Below are positions 43,473 to 52,523 of a DNA stretch of 64,000 bases, piece after piece. Each line of letters opens with the position of its first letter. The first letter of the stretch is position 1. The position numbers were made by a program, and so were the translations under genes. The notes below the pieces were generated by a model that did no database searches, was not told the DNA's origin, and saw only the letters and a list, made by a program, of their open reading frames with translations. Source of the stretch: CBDDEH01 sp965226865 (GTDB lineage: Bacteria; Chloroflexota; Dehalococcoidia; Lucifugimonadales; JAGWBF01); assembly GCA_965226865.1 (NCBI GenBank), contig CBDDEH010000003.1:496001-560000 (forward strand). Reading direction: 5' to 3'.

Positions 43473-46079
43473 TCACCCGCCCGTCCCTACAAGCCGATTT
43501 AGCCTGGACCTCACCTCATCCGAGAAAGTACCGGTGCTGGACGCGTTCAAACTTTGCTGGTAAGAGACGATAGCTTCCTCTGTTCGCCCCAGTTGTTCTA
43601 GGGAAATGCCTTGGAGTAGATAAGCCCTATCGGATGCGGCAGAGTTTCCCGTTAACGCCAGCGAATTATCGATCACCGGTAGAGCTTCAGCCGGCAAGCC
43701 TAGTCGGATGTAGGCGGTTGCCAGAGCGTTGTGAAGAGGCCAGGATGCCGGAATCATCTTTGTCAATTCGTCGTAGTAACGAATCGCTTCGGATGACTTG
43801 TCTTCCCTTCCTAACACAGCCAGCTCGAGAGTTGCGTTGGCCAGAATGAGCTTGGTTTGTGGGGAAGTTTGGTTCTTTTCGAAACCCTTCAGGGCACTCA
43901 GGTAGGCCTCTTCGGCACATCGCTCATCCGTGCTATCTATTTCCGGCGAACTATCGGGCTCCAAGGAGAAGAACTGGGCACAACCGGGCAACTGGGCGTT
44001 GGGGTTGTTCTGCTTAAATCTTCTATAAGACTCATATATACCAGCTAGGTTGTGGTAATAAATAGGGACGTCGGGGGCTTTGGAAACTGCTTTACTCACG
44101 AGACGCTGAGCTTCTTGGAAGTCTCCTGCTTGAAAATGGTCACGCCCGTCAGCCGCTATCGCCGCTGCCCAAACGTAGTCTATATTTTTGTCCCAGGAAA
44201 GCCACCCCAAGGAAATCACTACTACAGCAATCAAAGCGAGGGTTACCCCTTTTAGGGCATTTAATTCTCCGATTCCACCAATACCTGGCTGCAAGCGCAG
44301 CTTGTCGGGTTTGCCACCCTTGGCTCGGCGCTTCTCTTTCCTTTTGGGAGGTGGTTGGTTCGGAGGAGGCTCGTTCTGGCCTTGCTGAGGCATATCGGCA
44401 CTCTTTTCTTGTGCCATGACGTTGGGCAAGACAACGAGGATGGCGAGCATAATCCAAAGGATTATCAGATCAGGCTCTCGGTTGACCCCTACCAGCATCT
44501 CCGCGACTTTGCCCACCATTGCGGCTAAGAGGGTTATCAGGATCCATCTGTGGGTTGAGGAATAGTTGTTCCAGTTGCGCAATAGCTGTGCGCTGCCTAC
44601 CAAAAAGAAAGACGCTATAAGCCAAATAGATGCTAAAAACCCGAGAGCTCCCTGTTCCACCCAGTGATGGAGGAAGAAGTTGTGCGCCTGGCTCAGCAAC
44701 CCGCCGAGGGGGCTCGCAAGTGGAAAAGTGTACCTGAATATTTCAGGACCATAGCCTACCAGAGGTCGCCAGAAGGAGAGTGACAGGTCTTCGTATTCAA
44801 ACCAGGGCCTATCGGTAATCAGGTCTAATGAACCTCTCCATATATCGGTTCTAAAACTACTCGCTCTCCCTCCCTCAAAGGATGGAGAGAATCGATCTTG
44901 GACCGCAACTGCATCTTCTTGACTAAAGCCGACGACCAAGAAGGTGGTGACAAGGCTTGCCGACAGCACTAAGAATGTTTTAGCGAAGGTGCTTAACCAG
45001 TCACCGGCTTTGTCTGAGAACCAAATCGCAAACAGGCTGATCACACCCAATAGGCCCAGCAATATGATGATGACCAACAAAACTAACATGGCTTCTATAT
45101 TCAGTTGGCCCAATAAAACGAGTTGGCCTATGATGACCAATATGGCCACGGAGAGTACAACGCCCGACAGACTCAGCAAGCCCGAAGGTATACCTTTGTC
45201 TCGCCTCCATGCAGCGAAAGCGTCCAATAGAGTCGGGATTATAAGGAATGCTGCCAGGCCGGCGGGTACCCCCAATATCCAGGACCCACGGCTGTCTGTC
45301 CAATAAACAGCTATTAGCTGTGCCGAAATGAGCGCTATCCATAGAATTACGCGCGGCACTGACCACCCCAGTTTGTTCAACACCGTTATCCCAAACCCAA
45401 AGGTGAGTAAGGTCGTACCGACTAAAAATGCCCCGGTGAAAACCGGGTTGGCAAAGGTGGCTGTGATCCTGAAGCTGCCGGTCTCGCCCAGGTCCCATGG
45501 GTCCAGATCGAAGTGTTGAAAAATACCGTATATCGCGACTATAGCGCCTGTAGCCACTATTACTCCGAGCAATCGATAAAGCTGGCTGGGAGTCTTTAGG
45601 TGAGTAGCTATGATGGTGAAGAGGAGAAAGTAGGACAAAAGTGTGTATGCCGAATACCCGAACTGTCCTGAAACCTCTCCCCAGACGCTTATAAAGAAGT
45701 TGACCGACAGAAGAGTAGATATTAGGGCGACCACTATGTAGGCGGTTGCCGCGATCACGACCCAGCGGGCGGGTTGCTCTTGGATCCAGTCGATGAGCCT
45801 GCGCGAGTAGTTGGCGATAGAGTAATGCCTGTTTAAGCCTCCTTTGAGAACCCATTCCAGAATGCAGAGAATCGTCATCAACCCGACCAGAGTTCTTAAA
45901 GCGGCGGTCTTCGGTACCTCGACATAGGCGTTAACGGCCTCCGACAGCACTTCATCGGTGGGAGTGAAGATAAGGGGAACCAGGAGCACCGTCAGGAGCC
46001 AGAGAAACTCGATGCTCCGTCCCACATACCTGGTCAGCGGTGGGTATGAGGTGGCTACAACTCGGCTATCCGTGGACAA
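43473..46079 (-). CDS. O-antigen ligase-like membrane protein with TPR domain
   Basis: 868 residues. About 12 membrane segments in the first 600 residues (e.g. FLWLLTVLLVPLIFTP; WVVIAATAYIVVALISTLLS), the Wzy/WaaL-like region around PLVGYGPEIFRYTFPLASPL and AHNFFLHHWVEQGALGFL, a Pro/Lys-rich cytoplasmic loop (PPPNQPPPKRKEKRRAKGGK), and TPR-like repeats at the end (YYHNLAGIYESYRRFK; AYIRLGLPAEALPVID; EQLGRTEEAIVSYQQ). Probably transfers or polymerises a glycan at the outer face. Confidence 0.85.
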   Translation of the reverse strand: MSTDSRVVATSYPPLTRYVGRSIEFLWLLTVLLVPLIFTPTDEVLSEAVNAYVEVPKTAALRTLVGLMTILCILEWVLKGGLNRHYSIANYSRRLIDWIQEQPARWVVIAATAYIVVALISTLLSVNFFISVWGEVSGQFGYSAYTLLSYFLLFTIIATHLKTPSQLYRLLGVIVATGAIVAIYGIFQHFDLDPWDLGETGSFRITATFANPVFTGAFLVGTTLLTFGFGITVLNKLGWSVPRVILWIALISAQLIAVYWTDSRGSWILGVPAGLAAFLIIPTLLDAFAAWRRDKGIPSGLLSLSGVVLSVAILVIIGQLVLLGQLNIEAMLVLLVIIILLGLLGVISLFAIWFSDKAGDWLSTFAKTFLVLSASLVTTFLVVGFSQEDAVAVQDRFSPSFEGGRASSFRTDIWRGSLDLITDRPWFEYEDLSLSFWRPLVGYGPEIFRYTFPLASPLGGLLSQAHNFFLHHWVEQGALGFLASIWLIASFFLVGSAQLLRNWNNYSSTHRWILITLLAAMVGKVAEMLVGVNREPDLIILWIMLAILVVLPNVMAQEKSADMPQQGQNEPPPNQPPPKRKEKRRAKGGKPDKLRLQPGIGGIGELNALKGVTLALIAVVVISLGWLSWDKNIDYVWAAAIAADGRDHFQAGDFQEAQRLVSKAVSKAPDVPIYYHNLAGIYESYRRFKQNNPNAQLPGCAQFFSLEPDSSPEIDSTDERCAEEAYLSALKGFEKNQTSPQTKLILANATLELAVLGREDKSSEAIRYYDELTKMIPASWPLHNALATAYIRLGLPAEALPVIDNSLALTGNSAASDRAYLLQGISLEQLGRTEEAIVSYQQSLNASSTGTFSDEVRSRLNRLVGTGG

Positions 46080-46231
46080 AGGCGCATCCCACAGTTGGAG
46101 TCATACCCGTAAGTTTACCAATGTTTCATTCATGGACGATACGATTTGTTCGTCTTTTCAAGACGGATTGCGGATTAGTCCCGGATCATCCTGAGGATGT
46201 AATATTTGATATACAGAAACACTGGTGATAC

Positions 46232-46237
46232 TATAAT
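46232..46237 (+). promoter_or_regulatory. -10 element; probable leaderless start
   Basis: TATAAT ending 9 bases before the ATG at 46247, giving a transcript with almost no 5' leader. No ribosome site is seen. Confidence 0.45.
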
Positions 46238-46246
46238 GGGCCTAGC

Positions 46247-47515
46247 ATGGACTCAGGTGACTTATGGAAGCTGATACTCATCGTCATCTGTATGGGACTG
46301 TCCGCTTTCTTTTCCGGCTCTGAAACCGCTTTTATCGCTCTCCAAAGAGTCAGGCTTTTGCACTTGCAAAGAACCGGGAAGCCAGGAGCCAGCCGCGTGC
46401 TGAAGCTCGTTCAGCGGCCTGAAAAACTACTGGCGACGGTACTTTTGAGTAACAACTTGGTCAATACCGCGGCTGCTGCGTTGGCTACCGCCCTTGCCAT
46501 CAGTCTAGTCGATAATACAAATATTGCTGTTCTCATAGCCACTGCAGCCACGACGATTTTGGTACTGATCATCGGTGAGATTATTCCCAAGACCGTGGCA
46601 TGGCGCCGCGCTGAGACAGTGTCCTTTGCTGTAGCTCGTCCGCTCACGATACTGGGTACGGCTCTGTGGCCTGTGACCCAGCTACTTCAGTTGATAAGCA
46701 ATTCGTTTAATAAGGCTTTGGGGATCACTGATGTACGCCAGCATCTGACAGAGGAAGAGATAAGATCGGTTATTGCCGCCGGGGCATTGGCTGGAGCGGT
46801 TGAACCCACCGAAGCAGCGATGATGGAGAAGGTTCTGAGGCTCGGCGACCGGCAAGTTCGCGAAATCATGACACCCAGGACGGAGATCGTTTGGATAGGA
46901 AAAAATACCACCTTGAAAGACTTCCTGGATATTTACGCTCGAGAAACTCATACTCGATTCCCAGTCTTCGAAGACGACTTAGAGAACGTCGTGGGTGTGT
47001 TGTCTGTGAAGGACATTCTGCAGAACATGGCCGATAAGACCATTCAACTCGACAGCCCGATAACAGGTATGTTGAGATCGGCGTACTTCGTACCAGAGAC
47101 CAAGGTGGCTGGTCAGCTTTTCTCGGAGTTGCGCCAAGAGAGGATGCAAATGGCTATGATAGTGGATCAGCACGGCGGGGTTGCAGGGCTGGTCACCCTG
47201 AAGCAGCTAACGGAGGTGATTGTTGGCCCTATCGGGGAGGAAGGTGAGCCAGCACAAGAAGAGTTCGCCACGATCGGCGAGAACATCTACGAAGTAGACG
47301 CCGGGATCGCAATATCCGAGGCTAATGAAGACCTGGGTCTCGAAATACCGGAGGGCGACTATCAGACGCTAGCTGGATTCGTTCTAGAGAGGCTGGGCCA
47401 TATTCCACGTGAGGGTGAGGTTCTTTATTACCGCGACATGCGCCTCGAGGTGACCAAGATGAGGCGTTTGAAAATAGAGCAGGTACGTGTCACTAAAGTC
47501 GGAGGAGTTGTTTAG
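46247..47515 (+). CDS. CNNM/CorC-family transporter (DUF21 + CBS)
   Basis: 422 residues with a complete DUF21 membrane domain (GLSAFFSGSETAFIALQRV; LLATVLLSNNLVNTAAAALA; LVLIIGEIIPKTVAWRRAE), CBS pair (VREIMTPRTEIVWIGKNTTL; NVVGVLSVKDILQNMA; MAMIVDQHGGVAGLVTLKQL) and a CorC_HlyC domain. Mg2+ homeostasis is the family role. This is the full-length paralogue of the 35097-36302 gene. Confidence 0.92.
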   Translation: MDSGDLWKLILIVICMGLSAFFSGSETAFIALQRVRLLHLQRTGKPGASRVLKLVQRPEKLLATVLLSNNLVNTAAAALATALAISLVDNTNIAVLIATAATTILVLIIGEIIPKTVAWRRAETVSFAVARPLTILGTALWPVTQLLQLISNSFNKALGITDVRQHLTEEEIRSVIAAGALAGAVEPTEAAMMEKVLRLGDRQVREIMTPRTEIVWIGKNTTLKDFLDIYARETHTRFPVFEDDLENVVGVLSVKDILQNMADKTIQLDSPITGMLRSAYFVPETKVAGQLFSELRQERMQMAMIVDQHGGVAGLVTLKQLTEVIVGPIGEEGEPAQEEFATIGENIYEVDAGIAISEANEDLGLEIPEGDYQTLAGFVLERLGHIPREGEVLYYRDMRLEVTKMRRLKIEQVRVTKVGGVV

Positions 47516-47537
47516 CAAGGCGAATCCCTAGACTGCT

Positions 47538-48158
47538 TCAGGGGAGTATATTTAGGGTCAATGGCCCACCGACGGATACTTCAGCGATTTCTTCGATATT
47601 CTCGTCCGGTATTTTAACGTCTGTGAGGGAGACCGAAGTCTCTCCAGGCCTAGCAGTTTGTAATGCTTGAAAAACAACGATTGCGAACACACCTGGAGTG
47701 GTTGGTGCAGCGGTCGGCCCGATCCGGGCCGCTATGTAATCTATTGTTCCACGCTCAGAGTCAACTAGGGGGCCTATTTCCACAGGATCATCGCCAAGCA
47801 GCGTCCGAGTTTCAACGCGTTCCACTTTAAAGACACCTGGGTCGTATTCCATCTCAACCTGTACGCCGCTAATGCCTCTCCCACTGGGGTCGACCGAAAT
47901 GGATATCGTCACGTTGTCGCCGGGGCGCACATCGCTGCTGTTTGTCGTCATCGAAATGGTTGCCGTTTTGCCGGGCGTGGGGCTTGAGGAAGTCGACGTA
48001 GGAGCGGGCGTACCAAAGGACGATGTGGGAGAAGCTTGAGGGCTCGTCGCCCGAGGTTCTGCGGCTCCTGGGGTGTTGGTGGCAAATGAGCCCCCGCAAG
48101 CCAATATGGATATGCTCGTAAGAACTATCAGCAATAACACCGATCTTTTGATTATCAT
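47538..48158 (-). CDS. Cohesin-domain lipoprotein
   Basis: 206 residues from ATG at 48158 (GATAGAAAG upstream); a 65-codon upstream extension is unlikely. Lipobox SILAC, Thr/Pro/Ser linker, then a cohesin-like beta-sandwich with VRPGDNVTISISVDP, ISGVQVEMEYDPGVFKVERV and GVFAIVVFQALQT. Surface protein that may bind another domain; dockerin partners are not seen in the window. Confidence 0.8.
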   Translation of the reverse strand: MIIKRSVLLLIVLTSISILACGGSFATNTPGAAEPRATSPQASPTSSFGTPAPTSTSSSPTPGKTATISMTTNSSDVRPGDNVTISISVDPSGRGISGVQVEMEYDPGVFKVERVETRTLLGDDPVEIGPLVDSERGTIDYIAARIGPTAAPTTPGVFAIVVFQALQTARPGETSVSLTDVKIPDENIEEIAEVSVGGPLTLNILP

Positions 48159-48302
48159 GGCGTGCTTTCTATCCTTTGGCTGGGAACGAATTGACACAGC
48201 TAATACCTGAAAACATAATGGGATCCACATCATCCTCAAGCTTGTTCCAGCGCACACAATTATCCAGAAGTAACCCCCTTGGTTCAAGGGGTGAAGGGCA
48301 CA

Positions 48303-48791
48303 ATGTCCTTTATTAAACCCGGGGACGTGGGCCTCTTTACCGATCTTTACCAACTAACTATGGCCCAAGATTATCTTCGATCTACTGAAATATTCTCCTC
48401 AGAATTTCTTGAATATCTGGTGAAATATGATAGGCGCCCCGTATTGAAGCTGAGCACGGGAAAGCTTTCACTGCCGGGTGAAAAGCAGGTGTATCGGGTT
48501 CGAAATGGCGATGGCAAGCTTGTCGGAGATATATTAGCGTTAAGGGAAGAGCCCGCCGGGTCCGGTGAGCCTCTTCTTGTGGACGTTATGGCAGATGGTA
48601 AAGTCACGATGGAGTTGCCATCACTAGCGGAGATTAAAGAGCGCTTCGATCAAGAATTCTCCTCTCTCGACGAAAATCTTAAAGCCTTGCGGCCTTCTGA
48701 GCACTACAAAGTAAGCCATAGCCCCGGTTTAGAGAAACTTACTCTCGAGATGCAGAATCGCCTGAAAGAGCAGACCAGCGTCACCAGTTAG
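48303..48791 (+). pseudogene. Nicotinate phosphoribosyltransferase, internally deleted
   Basis: About 162 codons where the family has about 440. It begins MSFIKPGDVGLFTDLYQLTMAQDYLRS, the normal N-terminus, and jumps to SSEFLEYLVKYDRRPVLKLS then TGKLSLPGEKQVYRVRNGDG, which is the normal C-terminal region. The central alpha/beta barrel with the catalytic His and PRPP site is missing, although the frame stays open. Likely a deletion derivative, inactive for NAD salvage. Directly upstream of etfBA. Confidence 0.82.
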
Positions 48792-48824
48792 CCAGCGTCA
48801 CCGGTTAGATAGAGCAATTCGGAC

Positions 48825-50675
48825 ATGCGGATTATTGTTTGTATAAAGCAGGTGCCAGTTTTATCCCGTATAAAGTTTGATTATGAAAAGAAGGCGATTG
48901 TCAGGGAGGGGGTGCCGCTGGAGGTCAATTCCTTCGACAATCTGGCTGTCTCCAAGGCCGTCGATCTAAAGAAACAGTTAGACGGGGAGGTGACGGTCAT
49001 AACCATGGGACCTCCTCAAGCGCAGGAAGCATTGTTGTAGTGCTTGGCAGTGGGGGCTGACAAAGCCATTCACATGACTGATATGGCATTCGCAGGATCA
49101 GACACACTTGCCACCTCACGCACTATCGCACTTGCCATTCAACGTAATCCTTTCGACCTCATATTATGCGGCAGGAATAGTAACGACGCAGAAACGGGAC
49201 AAGTTGGTCCTGAGATCGCCGAGATTCTCCACATCCCCCACGTGAGCAACGCCCGCAAGCTGGATTTCGTGGATGACGGACAGAAAGTGTTGGTGGAGCG
49301 GGTTACAGATCAGGGTTACGAAACTATACGATGCCCGTTACCGGCTTTGGTCACCGTTGCCGAAGGTATCAGCGAGGAGAAGTTTGCTTCCAAGGCTGAA
49401 TTGGACTCAGTCCAAGACGAAGTGGTTGAAGAAATAGGGGCGGGTCAACTCTGGTCAGACCAATCTCTCTTCGGAACGATCGGCTCACCCACCAGGGTGG
49501 AAGAGATACGTCTGATAGAACCGGACAGACTCGGAGTCACGATTGAGGACACCAATCCTAAGGAAGCGGCACGAAGGGTGGTAGCTGGATTACGCGACCG
49601 CCTTGCTGCTCGGCCCACCGGCGCAAAGCGGGTGGATGATTTACCAAGGCATAAAGGAAACACCCAAGGCGCCATCTGGGTAATGACCGAGGTAACGGGT
49701 TCTGAGCTTCGCAGAGTGACCTTTGAAATGATAGGTAAAGCGCGTGAACTGGTCCAAAGGACCCAAGGTGAGATCGTGGCGGTTCTACTCGGTCAAGGAG
49801 TTCAGGAGCACGTTAAGGCGGTAGCGGCGTTTGGCGCCGATAGAGCTCTCATCTTGGGCAGCGACGTCGTTGCTCACCCTGCGAGCAGATCGGCGGCTGT
49901 CACTCTGGCGAAGGCCATGGCTGATCGGCGGCCATATGCCGTCCTAATTCCCTCCACCATAAACGGCCGGGATTTGGCTGGTCGGGTAGCGGCGAGGTTG
50001 GGACTTGGACTGACCGGTGACTGTATCGACCTTGAGACAAATGAAAATGGTGAGCTGGTTCAGCTCAAGCCGGCATTAGGGGGGGGGGGGAACGTCGTAG
50101 CTCCTATTTTGTCCCGGACTCGGCCCTACATGGCTACCATGCGGCCTGGACTGCTGGATACCCTCGATCCGAATTGGGATTTGGACCTATCACCTGAGTA
50201 TATCGAGTGGAGTGGCGGTGAACTCAATGATATCGAGATCCTAGGGGTTCATAGCGAGGAGGATGCCGATGATGCCGGGCTCGAGTTGGAGACGGCCAGG
50301 GTGGTTCTGGCAGTAGGTATGGGTGCAGGTAGTCCCGAAAATATTCCAACTATCGAGGCGCTTGCTCAGTCAATTGGGGCCAGCTTGGCTGCCACTCGAG
50401 ACGTCACGGACGCCGGCTGGTTACCGAAGCAAATTCAAGTGGGGCTGACAGGACGCGCCATCTCCCCTGAGCTTTACATCGCGGTCGGGATAAGAGGGGA
50501 CTTTAACCACATGGTAGGAATCCAGAAAGCCGGAACCATAGTCGGTATCAACAACAATCCAAACCCACGTCGTACCCCTATCCTTCACGCCGCGGATTTC
50601 TGTATCGTCGGTGATTGGCAGAGCTACTTAGCGCCGTTAGTGGAATCTCTGCGCGAGTTGCTCCACCAGAGCTGA
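48825..50675 (+). pseudogene. Fused electron-transfer flavoprotein (EtfB-EtfA) with in-frame TAG
   Basis: 617 codons with EtfB (beta) fused to EtfA (alpha). The beta part begins MRIIVCIKQVPVLSRIKFDY; after PPQAQEALL the codon TAG at 49038-49040 stands where Glu is expected, and the frame resumes CLAVGADKAIHMTDMAFAGS. The alpha part has GAIWVMTEVTGSELR at its start and FAD-binding segments SRTRPYMATMRPGLLDT, GQTGR-like VGLTGRAISPELYIAVGI and GTIVGINNNPNP. A 12-G run at 50079-50090 encodes four Gly in ALGGGGNVV. Without readthrough only a 71-residue stub and the remainder could form. Confidence 0.85.
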
Positions 50676-50750
50676 TAATAAGTGTTGAACGCTGCCCGCT
50701 ATTCTTTATTGATGTGCTAGTATTGATGCCACTCTAATCAAAATGTATCG

Positions 50751-51443
50751 ATGGTGGGCATGGCCAGATACCATCTGTTCGTGGTAACGACAAGTCGTCA
50801 GCAAGATCCAGGGACTGTGCCATGGTCTCTGGAAACCAACCTCTTTAGCTGTGAAGCCGGTCCAGACCTGCTAACCGTTAACAATAGTAAGGAAACTGTA
50901 GGCGCAAAGCCCGACGCCGTTCTTATCGACCTGGACACTATACCCGACGAGAAAGCGCGTCAGCAGCTTGCGCATAGCAGGCAACTTGGAGTGCCGGTGT
51001 TTGGAGTTGTGTCGGAAATGCGTCTGCCCAGCTATGACACGTCGATCGAACTCGACGACTTTATAGTACAGCCCTTTTCATCCGGAGAGCTCTTGACCAG
51101 GTTGAATCTTGGCATATTCAGGTTGAACGGCCATCGCGGGCAAAAGACGATCAGAGTAGGTGACCTGTTGATCGATCCAGAACGTTATGAGGTTAGTCTG
51201 GCTGGAAAGAAGCTGCCTCTAACATACAAGGAATACCAGCTACTTGGTATTCTCGCCTCAAACCCCGGGAAGGTGTTCACTAGGGAGAACCTCCTGAATC
51301 AAGTTTGGGGATACGAATATTTTGGAGGCACTAGGACCGTGGACGTTCACATCCGCAGGCTACGCTCCAAGATCGAGGATGCGAGCCACTCTTTCATTGA
51401 GACCATCTGGAATGTAGGATATCGCTTTACGGCAATTCGTTAA
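50751..51443 (+). CDS. Winged-helix response regulator with degenerate receiver
   Basis: 230 residues. N-terminal receiver-like domain with VLIDLDTIPD holding a candidate phospho-Asp, but the acidic pair at the start is missing (YHLFVVTTS). OmpR/PhoB-type C-terminal domain: LTYKEYQLLGILASNPGKVF, NQVWGYEYFGGTRTVDVHIR, LRSKIE and TIWNVGYRF. No histidine kinase next to it, so it may act without phosphorylation. Confidence 0.87.
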   Translation: MVGMARYHLFVVTTSRQQDPGTVPWSLETNLFSCEAGPDLLTVNNSKETVGAKPDAVLIDLDTIPDEKARQQLAHSRQLGVPVFGVVSEMRLPSYDTSIELDDFIVQPFSSGELLTRLNLGIFRLNGHRGQKTIRVGDLLIDPERYEVSLAGKKLPLTYKEYQLLGILASNPGKVFTRENLLNQVWGYEYFGGTRTVDVHIRRLRSKIEDASHSFIETIWNVGYRFTAIR

Positions 51444-51471
51444 TTAGATATGATTGAGGCTTCCAGCCAAA

Positions 51472-51500
51472 TTGACAGCCTGAGGTTGGAACCATATAAT
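51472..51500 (+). promoter_or_regulatory. Consensus sigma70-type promoter for rpsU operon
   Basis: TTGACA at 51472-51477, a 17-base spacer and TATAAT at 51495-51500: an exact consensus. It lies 55 bases before the rpsU start. Confidence 0.85.
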
Positions 51501-51555
51501 ACGTGTGCACTCATTTGGTATGTCAAATTTATCCAAGAAGGGAGGGGATCGCGGG

Positions 51556-51738
51556 TTGTCTGACGTACGTCTAGGCGACGGCGAGACCTTCGAAAGTCTC
51601 CTCAAAAGGTTCAACAAAAGAGTCCAGCAGGACGGCATTCTTTCAGAGATCAGGCGTCGGCAGCATTTTGAGCCGCCAAGCATAAGGCGGAAGAAGAAGG
51701 CCGCAGCCAAGCGCCGCAAGAGCATGCGCAATAGTTAG
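51556..51738 (+). CDS. rpsU: 30S ribosomal protein S21
   Basis: 60 residues from TTG at 51556 with GGAGGGGAT upstream. Family marks SDVRLGDGETFESLLKRFNK and a basic tail RRKKKAAAKRRKSMRNS. An upstream in-frame ATG (51505) adds 17 residues foreign to the family. Headed by the consensus promoter; purQ follows. Confidence 0.9.
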   Translation: MSDVRLGDGETFESLLKRFNKRVQQDGILSEIRRRQHFEPPSIRRKKKAAAKRRKSMRNS

Positions 51739-51804
51739 GACTACCCCAGTCTTGGTTCCTCCGGTCGTTATTCGCTTTCCAGCCAGCATCTCTAAGAGCG
51801 CACC

Positions 51805-52497
51805 GTGCGCTTTGGCATAGTCGTTTTCCCCGGGACATGGAGCGACGGAGATTGCTATCACGCCATTAAACCCGTGCTAGGCCAAGACGCAGAGTATATC
51901 TGGCATCAAGAAGCCCCCAATTTGAGCGCCAAGTTCGACTGCATCGTACTAGCTGGTGGCTTTTCATACGGAGATTATCTGCGAGCAGGAGCCATCGCCC
52001 GTGTTTCCCGGATCATGCCGGCTATTAAGGATTTCGCGGAGAGCGGTGGGCGGGTCATCGGTATCTGCAACGGATTCCAGATCCTCTGTGAGGTCGGGCT
52101 GCTTCCAGGTACCCTCATGCGCAACGACCATCTCCAATACCGGTGCCAGTGGACTCATCTCAGAGTTGAACGCGCTGACACTCAGTTCTCTGCCGAGTGT
52201 ACTCCAGCGCAGGTTTTGCGCATACCAATATCCCACGGAGAAGGTAACTACTTCGCCGATCCAACGACCCTTGAGGAGCTTGAGGATCGAGGTCAAGTGG
52301 TCTTCCGCTATTGCACTCCATCCGGAGAGATAACGCCGGAGTCGAACCCCAACGGATCGTCCCACAATGTTGCGGGTATAACCAATCGAGAGGGTAACGT
52401 GCTGGGCATGATGCCTCATCCCGAGAGGTGCTGTGAGGAAATAATGGGGGGAACCGACGGGCGTCTGATCTTCGAGTCCATTACGAAGCTCATCTAA
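51805..52497 (+). CDS. purQ: Phosphoribosylformylglycinamidine synthase subunit PurQ
   Basis: 230 residues, glutamine amidotransferase supplying ammonia to PurL in purine synthesis. Nucleophile Cys in VIGICNGFQILCE (about residue 87), His and Glu of the triad in MMPHPERCCEE. Start GTG at RFGIVVFPGTWSDGDC. Next to purL; no purS is visible in the window. Confidence 0.96.
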   Translation: MRFGIVVFPGTWSDGDCYHAIKPVLGQDAEYIWHQEAPNLSAKFDCIVLAGGFSYGDYLRAGAIARVSRIMPAIKDFAESGGRVIGICNGFQILCEVGLLPGTLMRNDHLQYRCQWTHLRVERADTQFSAECTPAQVLRIPISHGEGNYFADPTTLEELEDRGQVVFRYCTPSGEITPESNPNGSSHNVAGITNREGNVLGMMPHPERCCEEIMGGTDGRLIFESITKLI

Positions 52498-52523
52498 ACT
52501 AACAGGAGTTCGCAGGGCAAACC

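Noticed and set aside
5222..49040. TAG reassigned as a sense codon (two in-frame TAGs)
   Set aside because: Several intact genes (clpP, the serine recombinase fragment, small ORFs) end with TAG and the two sites fit ordinary nonsense changes.
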